This document shows positions 47,958 to 58,896 of a DNA stretch of 64,000 nt, in pieces (the first letter of the stretch is position 1; each line of letters begins with the position of its first letter). Under the pieces are notes generated by a model. The model searched no databases. It was not told the DNA's origin and was given only the letters and a program-made list of their open reading frames with translations. The stretch is from Trema orientale (Eukaryota > Streptophyta > Magnoliopsida > Rosales > Cannabaceae), in NCBI GenBank assembly GCA_002914845.1, contig JXTC01000363.1, positions 104,032 to 168,031 of the forward strand, read 5' to 3'. Made by a program: the position numbers and the translations under genes.

Positions 47958-49408
47958 AATGTTTTGACATGAGCGTATGTTGACATAAATTTATCATGAC
48001 TTGGCAGAGATCATACAATATATCATATTAGTATCACTCTAGATGATTCTAATATTAATTTAAAAACTGACAAATGTCAATATGAAACTTGTCTCCAAAA
48101 GTATTTTAAAATATTTCATTTTGTGTGAATTTGCAAGAAACTATTAATTGCAAGAAATTAAAATCTTTCCGTAGATAAAATTGAAAATGGTATGTATCAT
48201 AACAACTTATATATTCCATATAAAGCAACTAACGTGAGTTCTTTTTTATTTTTCGGACTAACAATAAAAAATTCATTCAACTAAAGGAGTACAATGAGTA
48301 TCCAAAAAAAAAAAAAAAAGGAGTACAATGAAGAAGTCAATACATCCTCTATTGAGGATCTGAGGTATCAAAAATGCATGCATTAGACGTGAAAACACAA
48401 AATTAAAATATAGGTAAATTCATATAAAAAGAAACAATAATCAAAATTAGAGTAACTCGCCAACGATGAGAGAGAAAATTTGCATGATATTAACGTACAC
48501 ACAAGGTACAACTACACAGTTAATGCGATTTACTAATAATATTTAGTACAAGTTTACAGCTTTTTTTTTTTTTTTAATAGGATTTGTACATTTGATATCC
48601 CGAACATACATTGTAACATACCCTAAAACAAAACACGTTCTACACACATCTAGTTTTTACTTGGTAAAACTATAAAGGCACATTTAGTAAATTGTGAAAC
48701 AACACTGAATTTACCTCGGGAACAGGGGTGTGTCTGCAAATTCAGGAATTTAACAATTGGTATTTGCACAGTTGGAAATTTCATTGCCTGCCTGGTAAAA
48801 ATCTTGTCCAAACTGTGGACGCGCTCTCATTCCCAAAAATTTGGATAGCGAAAAATTTCCCTGATTATTATTGTGCATTTGTTTATTTTTCTTCTTTTTC
48901 AACTTCCAATGTTTTTCTTGTCTGCTTCTTCGCTAAATAAATGATTATTGATTATTTATTTTGTTGAATAAATGTTATTATTTGCTTGAATTAAACTCTG
49001 CTTCTTGGTGCATCTCTACATCGAATCTTGGGCGTCAATTTTGATCGGACGGTTTGATGGGTACTGGAATCTTGGAATTGGACAAGACCATCCGAGGCTA
49101 TACGTATCGAATCTTCTGATACATCTGCCACGTGTACGTCACCTAAAGTGCTCTTTTCAAGTTCTTGCAATCGGTACTTGAGCTTCCTTTCTTTTCTTTT
49201 TTTTTTTTAATATTGTTGTTCTAAATTATATGTATTTCTCTCTAAGGAAAAAAAAAAAAAAAAACTCTAGACTTTTAAGCGCTCGAGTACCAATGGGTTG
49301 TCAAGTTGTCATTTTGCTAAACGACCCCCTGCAATATAGACAATTACAATTAAGAGTCGGCATTTTCATAATTGTTTATTGCATTAATAATATAAAGGGA
49401 TGGCTACG

Positions 49409-49565
49409 GTAGGGGCATCCTTACGTAGGGTCATGCCTTAATTATCGTTGGATGGGAATCTGTGGGGAATAACGAGAATCTGTAGAGAATCTGTGGAGAA
49501 TCTATTTATATACAGATTCCCATCCAACGGTGAATAGACATGGCCCTACGTAGGGGCGCGTCTAC
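49409..49565. repeat. Inverted repeat around GTTGGATGGGAATCTGT
   Basis: A left arm ending CGTTGGATGGGAATCTGT and a right arm starting ACAGATTCCCATCCAACG are exactly complementary over that core. Similarity extends outward through TACGTAGGG(T/C)CATG blocks for about 50 bases in all. The centre has repeated AATCTGT(A/G)GAGAATCTG motifs. This is probably a MITE, but I cannot see a target duplication. Confidence 0.7.
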
Positions 49566-49589
49566 ATATAATATAATAATATTAGTAAT

Positions 49590-50025
49590 ATCTGAATTTT
49601 AACTGTTATATTTGGTTCCTGAATTATATAATTATTATAATAATGATCATTTTATCACAAAATATTAAACATTTAACAAAAATAAGTTATTATAAAGCAC
49701 ACATTTTGGTAGTTTTGGTCAATAATAAGATTACGAATTTTTATCTTACACAATAAATTATTAAAATTTATGCAATTATTACAGTAATACTATTTTTTTA
49801 CAAACTGTTAAAATTTTAACAGAAATGAGTCATTTACAAAATGTACATTTTAGTAACTATGACTGAGAACGTGATTCTAACTCATAGAAATTAATAGTGT
49901 CCAATTATACGCTTTACACATTATTATTTTCTGTTGACAAACTAACAGTTTGTGACAAATGGACCATTATTATGATAATTATATAATTCAAGGACTATTA
50001 TTATATAAGTTAAAAGTTCAAAATC
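49590..50025. repeat. Imperfect inverted-repeat element
   Basis: The block CCTGAATTATATAATTATTA near 49618 has its diverged complement near 49970-50000, and the arms are similar for about 70 bases. The edges are approximate and no target duplication was identified. It lies between two other inverted-repeat elements. Confidence 0.5.
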
Positions 50026-50068
50026 CAAAATGGTTGAATAAATATAATTCATGAGCCATTAATACTAT

Positions 50069-50267
50069 GATAATGCTTTATACCAACTTTTGCACTAAAT
50101 TTTTAATACCAACACATGTGACATGTGATTTGTCACCACTCAATTGGTGATAATGTTTAATCTATTTATGATAAGTTTTAACACACAAATTAGTTGGTGA
50201 CAACTTACATGTCACATATACTGGTATAAAAAATTTAGTACAAAAACTGAGATATATAATATTATCC
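50069..50267. mobile_element. Short MITE with 10-bp duplication
   Basis: The left arm starts GATAATGCTTTATACC and the right arm, reverse-complemented, GGATAATATTATATAT. Shared blocks TACTAAATTTTT(A/T)ATACCA and ATGTGACATGT(A/G) make the arms about 80 bases long. A perfect 10-base duplication, TTAATACTAT, flanks it at 50059-50068 and 50268-50277. It is Mutator-like by duplication length. Confidence 0.9.
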
Positions 50268-50277
50268 TTAATACTAT

Positions 50278-53200
50278 TAACCATCGTTTATTTTGTTCTG
50301 ACAATTTATTAGTATTTAGTACGCTAATAATTTGCTTCTAAATACCTTTACTTGTTTAGTTGCCACTACGTATACCCGCGGCCAATCAAAAACATGTCAA
50401 CGAGTTAAAGCATATTTACTTTCTTCGACAATAGGTATTAATGTGATTTCACTCGGCCGTGGACGTGCCTAGTGAGAAGACGATGTTCAGTTATATTAAG
50501 TGTTTAACATTTATTAATGAGCGAATTTGAAAAGTTATCACATAAAACTCTGTATTTTGCAAAATTTTAATAGAAATACCCTTGCACATATACCCCAACA
50601 ATATTAGAGGAATCATTGATATTCGAATTTAACTATTATGATATCAAATCATCCTTTGAAAGTTTGCTTGATAACCTTATTTTTGTTTTTTATTTTTAAA
50701 AATTTTTATCAAAAATTTCAAAAAAAGTGATAACAAAAAATTTCTAATATCTTTATTTGTTTAAACAAGTTTCAAAAACAAAAGAACATACAAATATTTG
50801 TATACAAGTGCATGCGTATATATATATATACACACATATACAAATATAAATTTATATGTCTTTCTCTCTCATTATTTGTATTTTATTATTTTTTGAAACA
50901 AATTGTGAAATAAAGTTTGCCAAATATATTTTTTGTTTATAACAACTGAAAACCAAAACAAAATTTTTATTTCTATTTTCAATTTATTTAAACAAAAAAG
51001 TAAAAATAAATCCAAACAAGCCTTAAGGTTTCCAAAGTATGCCTGTGAATAAGCAAACCCAAACCAAATTATTAAAACTACAAATTATGCATGTAAATAA
51101 GCAAAATGAAACCAAATTATTAAAACTATCTTGTTTTGGTTAAAAGAGGGGGAAAAAAAGGCCCAGACCTGAAAAAATTAGATTAATTTATGTGTTTTCT
51201 TGTTTCGAGGTATTTTTACGAGTAATTTAAATCGTACTTATGTTTTTAATTTAGGTTTGGAGTTTTATTTCAAATCTTTTAATGTTGTTTTTTCCCCTTA
51301 TTTTTACCTAAATGACAGTATTTTGATAATTTTTGTATGGTTACATGTATATTTTGGTAAGCTAATTATTGTTTGGTTGTTTTTATTAAAGGAACATTTA
51401 TGAAACATAAGAGAATTTTTTCCGTATAAGAATTACTTGTGGGAGTGACTTGACCATAGTTAAATTCGAATAAATTTTTAATAAATAAGTATTATTATAA
51501 AAGTTCTTATATAAAATTTTCATGTATACGAGGTTTGCATCATAATTTGACAAAATTCAACTTTTGATGAAGAGTCTGCTGAAGGTAATAAAGGTTTATA
51601 AATTTGAAGATGGTGGCTTGATCCATTTAACTTTTGTGATATTTTGAACAAATAAGGTTTCTTGACCCCATTCCTTAACTAATATCAGATTGAATTAATT
51701 AAAAAAACACTGATTGCGTGAACTTTTATTGGACTCATTTATGTATGCATGGTGTAATGTGTACAATTAAAGGTGTCATCCTTTATGGCCTAATAAAATC
51801 AGGTGTTTTTAATTGAAAGATACATGCAATTTCAATTGTTTCGTTATAATTTTTCCTTTAAAAACATCCTTCATTATTATTTTCAGGAATCCTACTATTA
51901 TGATTTAGTAGCAAAATTGTTATTAGAGAAACTTCGATTCGCATTCGCTTTATAAAAAAAGAAAAGAAAAGAAAAAAAAAACCAGGGTGGGAATAAATGC
52001 AGAGAGATAATTGGTTGGAATTTGAATTTTCAACATTACGTATCCTAGTTGGCAACGTCGTTTTCAGTATTCATTCTTAGGAAAAAACACGTCGTTTTCT
52101 TCATTTGACTCAAATTGACTATTGCCTTTTTCCCATTGGGTTGGGGTACGGTCCTCCATGGTCTCTACACTCTAGTCTCTACTATCTGGCTTTAAGACTC
52201 AGCCCAAAATGTAAAAAAAGAAAATAGTGACCGAGTAAGAACAGAGAAAGTCTCTTGGGAACACTCTAATTCCTAAAGCGCACGCCTGAGACAGACCCAT
52301 ATGCCCAATCATGTGCGCGCTTTTCAGTTCAGTTCCTAAAGTAGTAACATTTTTATTTAATTACTTATTACTGTCTATAATTTTTTTTTTCCGGGTAATC
52401 CACTTATTACAATACTGTCTACAAATAAGAAAATAATGTATTCCCTTTGATAATTTTTTTACAAAAAATAAAAGAGTAAAACAAAGGAATACTCCCAACA
52501 TGATCTCAGCCGTTGGATCTCCATCATGAGTTGAGAACCATCCAAAGACGACATACAATCACCGAAAAGTATGGACCGATGATCCGACACGATGGTTCTG
52601 TTTGTCTGTCTCAAATCTCAAATTTCTTCTTTTCTTTTCTTTTCCTTTTTTTTTTTCTTTTTATGTTTTTGGATTTGGAACACTCTTTGTCTCAATGCTT
52701 CATTGCTTAACTCGTCTTTACTTTTCCCCACAAAATCACAACATTCCACCCTTTTTTTTTCCTTCCTTCAAATTACAGGACATATTTACATACTTATTAC
52801 TTACGAATTGATCAAGAGTACTTTTCTTGCTGTTGTGTCTAAATTTTTGTAATTTCTTAACAATAAAGTTTAATCATGTTTATAATGCACGTTTGTCATA
52901 AAACTTCTACAATATGTTTCATATGTTTCTATTAGAGGGGGAAAAAAAACTTGTATTATATATCTAGATTTTTGCTCGAATTCTTTGGAGAACTAAAAAC
53001 GTCTAAATTACATATGAAAGAATTGAAATTTAACGTCAAATATTGGACTCACAATATTCCTTTTATTTTAAGGCACTTGAAAAAAAAAATCACATCTTTA
53101 ACAAATTTGCGTGGTAAGAAAACTAATTAATGTCATCTGTTTGAAGAATAAAGAGCACTACTAATGCTACTCAATTGAGCTATTTGACTCTCTGGTATTC

Positions 53201-53533
53201 AAACACACCGTATTTTTATAATTCAAATAGATTCCAAAATAAACTATTTCAGAAAAAAAAAATGAAACTTAACATATTTTATTTTACATTAAACTACAGA
53301 GTCAATTAATTTTGTTTACCAAATTTAAGTCATATAAATGACATGCAAGTTAACTTGTCCATTTCCAATTGAGTAAACAAAAGGTATACACAACTAACTT
53401 TACCAATTACAATAAAATACAAAATTTCCATGGCTAATCTTTACTGAACAAATACTTAAGTGAAACTCACTCACATTTTTGTTCATATATATTAAAGTAA
53501 CAAAATATATATTTTTTTAGAGAAAAACTTATT
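50278..53533. other. Gene-free region upstream of HSL1
   Basis: I find no supported gene here. It is AT-rich, with a slightly more GC-rich patch at about 52060-52330. Low-complexity Phe/Ser-rich open stretches near 52600-52800 arise from T-rich DNA. Confidence 0.45.
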
Positions 53534-53699
53534 GAGGAGTGCTAGCAACACTCTCTTATGCATTTTCCTAATCTCACTGCTTGACATGTAGAATCCACTA
53601 TGATTTGTTGTATTATTAAAATATTAAATTAGATAGTAGAATCCACGTGTCAGACAGTGAGACTGGAGAGTGTCAAAGAGAATATCCTTAGCATTTCTC
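53534..53699. mobile_element. Short MITE with 9-bp duplication
   Basis: The left arm begins GAGGAGTGCTAGCAACACTC and the right arm, reverse-complemented, GAGAAATGCTAAGGATATTC. They share CTCTC, TCTCACTG, TTGACA(T/C)GT and GAATCCA blocks over about 65 bases. A perfect 9-base duplication, AAACTTATT, lies at 53525-53533 and 53700-53708. The GAGNANTGCTA terminus resembles the element at 47774, so the two may be distant relatives. It lies about 0.3 kb upstream of the HSL1 TATA box. Confidence 0.9.
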
Positions 53700-54000
53700 A
53701 AACTTATTTTATGACTATACTACAATTATGCAAAGAGAAAATAGTAGAATGCTCCCTGTCAAAATGTCTTCCTTCCCTTCCATTCCAAAACTCCCCAAAT
53801 ATCCCCATTAGTACTTCATGTTCTTGCCCATAATTATTAACATAGTATTAATTTTCTTTTTGTGGTGAATTATGACATAGTATTAATGCGCTCTTCTCTT
53901 TTTGGGTTGAAGTATTAATTGGCATTTATCTACGTTTCGACCAAAAAAAAAAAAAAAAAAAGGTATCAATTGGCATTTGATTCTATCTCATCTACCATCC

Positions 54001-54007
54001 TATATAA
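54001..54007 (+). promoter_or_regulatory. TATA box of the HSL1-type gene
   Basis: TATATAA sits about 310 bases before the start codon. A transcript starting about 30 bases downstream would have a leader of about 280 bases rich in CT and A runs, which is plausible for a receptor-kinase gene. This is inferred from motif and position only. Confidence 0.55.
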
Positions 54008-54314
54008 GAACACCAATTTCCCTCTCCTTTCAAAAAAAGTAAAAAAAAGAAAAAGGGGAAAATACCTTTCTTCTCTCTCAGTCTCACTCACTCGGATCCA
54101 AAAATGCAAACCGAAGAGGTTTCATAGAAAAAGGTCCTCTCTTGCTCTCAAAGCCCAAAAACCCACACTCCACAAAGACACACACATTAATTCAGTGTCT
54201 CTTTCCTCTGTTTTTTCTCTCTTTTCATGCAAAAACTCATTCTCTAGCTTTCTTTCTAGAACCCAAAAAAAAAAAACAAAAGCCAAAACCAAAGCCAAAG
54301 AAAGAGAGCCAAAA

Positions 54315-57300
54315 ATGCTTCTCTTCCTACCCAACGTCTTCTTCTTCTTCTTTTTCTTACTCCTAATCTCCTCCCCTGTGACTCTCTGTCTCAACCAAGA
54401 AGGTCTCTACCTCCAACGAGTCAAGAACTCACTCGACGATCCCGACTCGGCCCTCTCCTCCTGGAACGACCGCGATGACACCCCTTGCTCATGGTACGGC
54501 GTCTCGTGCGATCCCACCTCTCGCTCTGTCTACTCCGTTGACCTCTCCAACGCCAACGTCGCCGGAGAGTTCCCCTCCGTCGTCTGCAGGCTCCAGAATC
54601 TCACCTTTCTCTCTCTCCTCAACAACTCCATCAACTCCACTCTGCCCCTCGACATCTCCACGTGTCAGGCTCTCCGTCACCTCGACCTCTCTCAGAACCT
54701 TCTCACCGGTTCTCTGCCCCACACGCTTGCCGATTTGCCGGAGCTTCAGTACCTGGACTTGACCGGGAATAACTTTTCCGGCGAGATTCCGGTGAGCTTC
54801 GGGCGGTTTCAGAAGCTTGAGGTGATATCTCTGGTTTATAACCTCTTTGACGGTAGTATACCGCCGTTTCTCGGGAATGTTACTACTCTGAAGATGCTTA
54901 ACCTCTCTTACAACCCGTTCTTGCCGGGTCGGATCCCGCCGGAGTTTGGTAACCTCACGAACCTCGAGGTTCTTTGGCTGACGGACTGTAACTTGGTGGG
55001 TGAGATTCCTGACTCGTTGGGTCATCTCAAGAGGTTGAAAGATTTGGACTTGGCCATCAACAACTTGCACGGTCCAATCCCGAGTTCGCTCGTTGAGTTG
55101 ACCAGTGTCGTCCAGATTGAGCTCTACAACAACTCCTTGTCCGGCGAGTTGCCTCCGGGAATGTCGAACTTGAGGTCACTGAAGCTGCTCGACGCGTCGA
55201 TGAACGAGCTGACAGGGACGATTCCGGACGAGCTCTGTAAGTTGCCGCTGGAAAGCCTCAACCTTTACGAGAACCGGTTTCAAGGGAGGTTGCCGGAGAG
55301 CATTGCCGAGTCGCCGGCTCTGTACGAACTAAGGATATTCAGGAACTTTCTCTCCGGCGAGTTACCCAGAAATCTCGGCAAGAATGGCCCTTTACGGTGG
55401 CTAGACGTCTCAAGCAACAACTTTTCCGGCGAGATTCCGGCGACCATTTGCGAGAAAGGGGAGCTGGAGGAGCTTCTGATGATATACAACTCGTTTTCCG
55501 GCCAAATCCCGGCGAGTCTCGGGGACTGCGAGAGTTTGACCCGGGTGCGGCTCGGTCACAACCAGTTATCCGGCGAAGTCCCGGCGGGTGTGTGGGGACT
55601 CCCACACGTGTACTTACTCGAGCTCGCTGAAAACTCGTTCTCGGGCTCGATAGCGAAGACCGTTGCCGGAGCCGCCAACCTCTCGCTTCTGATTATCTCT
55701 AAGAACAATTTCACGGGTCCAATCCCGGACGAGATCGGCTGGGTTGAAAATCTCGTTGAGATTTTGGGGAACGACAATGGCCTTAGTGGGCCTCTCCCAG
55801 AGAGTATTGTGAACCTTGGACAGCTCGGGACTCTGGATCTTCACAACAATGACCTCTCTGGTCATCTTCCAATCAAAATCGAGTCTTGGAAGAAGCTCAA
55901 CGAGCTCAATCTCGCAAACAACCAGCTTTCCGGGAAAATCCCAGCTGGGATCGGGAAATTAGCGGTTCTAAACTATCTCGATCTTTCTGAGAATCAATTT
56001 TCAGGGGATGTTCCTTTGGGGCTTCAGAATCTTAAGCTCAATCTGCTTAATCTCTCGAGCAACCGTCTCTCGGGTGAGCTCCCTCCTTTACTTGCGAAAG
56101 ACACTTACAAGAACAGTTTTCTGGACAACCCTGGCCTCTGTGGAAGCCTAAAAGGGTTATGCGACAGTAGCACCGAAGTTAAAAGCCAGGGGTACATATG
56201 GGTTCTTAGGAGCATGTTTATTCTCGCAAGCTTGGTCTTCGTAGTGGGTGTCGTTTTGTTTTACTTGAAGTACAGGAAATTCAAGAACGCAAAGAGGGCT
56301 ATAGACAAGTCGAAATGGACGCTAATGTCGTTCCACAAACTGGGATTCAGCGAGTATGAGATTCTTGATTGCCTGGACGAAGATAATGTCATCGGTAGTG
56401 GCTCTTCAGGGAAAGTCTACAAGGTTGTTCTCAGCAATGGTGAGGCTGTGGCAGTGAAAAAGCTCTGGGGAGGGGTTAAGAAGGACTGCGAAAGCGAAGA
56501 TCTCGAGAAGGGCCGAGCTCAAAACGACGGGTTCGAAGCGGAGGTGGAGACCTTGGGGAAGATTAGGCACAAGAGTATTGTTAAGCTATGGTGTTGTTGC
56601 ACAACCAGGGACTGCAAACTCTTGGTTTATGAGTACATGCCTAATGGTAGTCTTGGCGATTTGCTCCACAGTAGTAAAGGGGGTCTGCTGGACTGGCCGA
56701 CGAGGTTTAAGATCGCGGTCGACGCGGCCGAGGGACTTTCCTATCTTCATCACGATTGTGTTCCTCCAATTGTTCACAGGGATGTCAAATCGAACAATAT
56801 CTTGCTGGATGGTGATTTTGGAGCTAGAGTGGCTGATTTTGGAGTTGCCAAGGTGGTTGATTTATCTGGGAAAGGGCCCAAATCCATGTCTGTCATAGCT
56901 GGTTCATGTGGTTACATTGCCCCAGGTTAGTGGACTAGACTATTTTTCTCTATTACCCAATTGTGTTTACTATCTGTATTAGACATTTTCTAGTTCAAAA
57001 TTTCATGTTTTCCACGTTTTATTTATAAGTTTTTGCCGTGTTTCATGTTGCAGAATATGCATACACTCTGCGAGTGAACGAAAAGAGTGACATATACAGC
57101 TTTGGAGTGGTAATCCTGGAGCTGATCACCGGTAGACTACCAGTTGACCCGGAGTTTGGGGAAAAGGACTTGGTGAAGTGGGTTTGTACCACTTTAGATC
57201 AGAAAGGAGTTGACCATGTGATTGACTCAAAACTCGATTCATGCTACAAGGAAGAAATATGCAAAGTCCTCAATATTGGCCTGCTCTGCACCAGCCCTCT

Positions 57301-57445
57301 TCCTATCAACCGCCCCTCCATGAGAAGGGTTGTCAAATTGCTCCAAGAAGTCGGCGGTGCCGCCGAGATGAAGGCCGCCAAAAAGGACGGCAAATTGTCC
57401 CCTTACTACTACGAAGACGCCTCCGATCATGGCAGTGTAGCTTAA
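54315..57445 (+). CDS. HSL1: Leucine-rich-repeat receptor kinase, HAESA-LIKE 1 type
   Basis: Two exons, 54315-56925 and 57054-57445, give 1000 aa; Arabidopsis HSL1 is about 996. The single intron splits the kinase domain just after GYIAP, as in the HAESA group. Order: signal peptide (about 1-24), an LRR N-cap with a paired-cysteine CSWYGVSC motif, about 20 LRRs of the 24-residue plant type, a C-cap with NPGLCG, a transmembrane helix near residues 635-655, and a Ser/Thr kinase. The kinase has a GSGSSGKV loop, Lys715, the H821-R822-D823 catalytic loop and D841-F842-G843, all intact, so it should be an active RD kinase. HAE/HSL receptors bind IDA/IDL peptides with SERK co-receptors at the plasma membrane. 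HSL1 also perceives CLE9/10 and tunes stomatal lineage divisions and organ separation. The start was chosen at 54315 because it directly precedes the signal peptide, although the frame stays open upstream. A closely related HSL2 or HAESA identity is less likely. Confidence 0.94.
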
Positions 57446-57980
57446 GAATATTTGTCACTCTTAAGGATTACATATTATAAGCCAAAAAGCTTTCACGAGC
57501 TTCTTTTTCTTGACTTTTTTTTTTCCCTATCTCTTGAGCTTTCTTGTCAAGATCCAATTGGTGTTTGGTTTTTAAGAAAATTTTGAGGCGAATTGAGGGG
57601 AGAACAAAAAGTGAAAAAAAAAAAAAAACAATAGAAAAGAGGGGGAGGGTGTTGGTTGATATTCTATACTGTAAATTGACTATGAAAGTTTCTTCAACCG
57701 AGTATGAGTGGCTCGCAGAAAGTGATTGTGATTTCGCAGAGAAAATCACTTCTCGGGGTGATGAATGGAAACTGAATTTGTCATGTTCATGAGGAACCAC
57801 TGTTGTAAAATTCCACTAATTTTAAATTTAAATATTATATATTTTTCTTCTGATATGAAAGAAGATTCTGATAATGGAGCTTTCTCAATTATATACCCAT
57901 GGTTTGAATGTGATGGATGTTTCAGATTAAACATATGCCTTTGACTAGCACTGCTGTTATGAGATTATGTATACGAAGAC
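57446..57980. other. 3' flank of HSL1 up to the copia LTR
   Basis: This 535-bp spacer should hold the HSL1 3' UTR. It includes an A run near 57616 and no coding sequence I can support. The copia LTR begins at its right edge. Confidence 0.5.
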
Positions 57981-58734
57981 TGTTGGTTTTAAAAACGATT
58001 CTCCAGCGGAAGATTGGCTCAAGAATATTCAAAAATCTTCTCAAAATAATTAACTATTTGAGTGTATAATATTAATTCATAGCAAATAAAAACATACAAA
58101 GAGAATAGATCTAGTATCTTTTGTAGCCTATCAATGGATCTTAGTTTTTCTGCCTTCTAAACCACGATATTTTAATCCTAATAGAAGGAATGGATTCCAT
58201 ATTTATAAGCTACATTCCTAATTACTCATCTCATTATGTTCCCAAGATACAAGTATTTCGGTCTGTTTAAAAAACAAACCTTTAATAATTATGTTAAAAA
58301 ACATAATATTATAAATAGGAGTCTATAACTACTCAGGATTAAGATTGATCTACATATGATTATCTAGTGATATTATTTGAACGAATTATATAAAGTACAT
58401 TCATTGTGATGTCAACACATCAATAGTCAAGATAAAACTATTATATTCTCAATGACTATTATATTCTCAATGTTAATGAATCGTACTAATAATATTTAAT
58501 TAAAGATCCCAAACTTTAATTAATTATTACGAACCATATTTAGTTTATTATCCATAAATTTAATCCTTATGTATATAACTTTTATATACTAAATTTGTGG
58601 TCACATAAATAAACTAGGGATTTTCTGATATTTAAAGACATACAAATTATGTACAAATTTAAATAGAAAAATGTCATTTTATTAATTCAGCAAATATCCA
58701 AAATATACATGCTTTTATGGCATAAATCCTAACA
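57981..58734 (-). repeat. 3' LTR of the copia element
   Basis: A 754-bp repeat with short inverted ends: TGTTGG at 57981 and CCTAACA at its right edge, giving the TG..CA rule on both strands. It is bounded on the internal side by the polypurine tract. Its terminal AAGAC pentamer (57976-57980) would be the target duplication, but the other copy lies outside the window. Confidence 0.85.
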
Positions 58735-58748
58735 ATCTCCCACTTGCC
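58735..58748 (-). other. Polypurine tract of the copia element
   Basis: On the - strand this reads GGCAAGTGGGAGAT, directly next to the LTR, the typical position and sequence for second-strand priming in plant copia elements. Confidence 0.85.
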
Positions 58749-58896
58749 TTAAAGCAGGTGAGACATATCTCTCAATCCTAAACCCTCTGAGTGACTCTCA
58801 AAAGTCTTCGCTGGAAGTATTTTTGTAAAAGGATCAACAATATTGTTTTCAGATGCCATCTTCATAACAGTCATGTCTCCTCGATGTATTATCTCT

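Noticed and set aside
53919-54314. In-frame extension of HSL1 upstream of 54315
   Set aside because: The frame is open but starts in an A run and encodes Lys-rich low-complexity sequence. A signal peptide follows the Met at 54315 directly, and a TATA box at 54001 would make most of the extension 5' leader.
54489-55070. 193-codon open frame on the - strand inside HSL1
   Set aside because: It is a shadow of GC-rich LRR coding sequence on the + strand. It has no independent domain.
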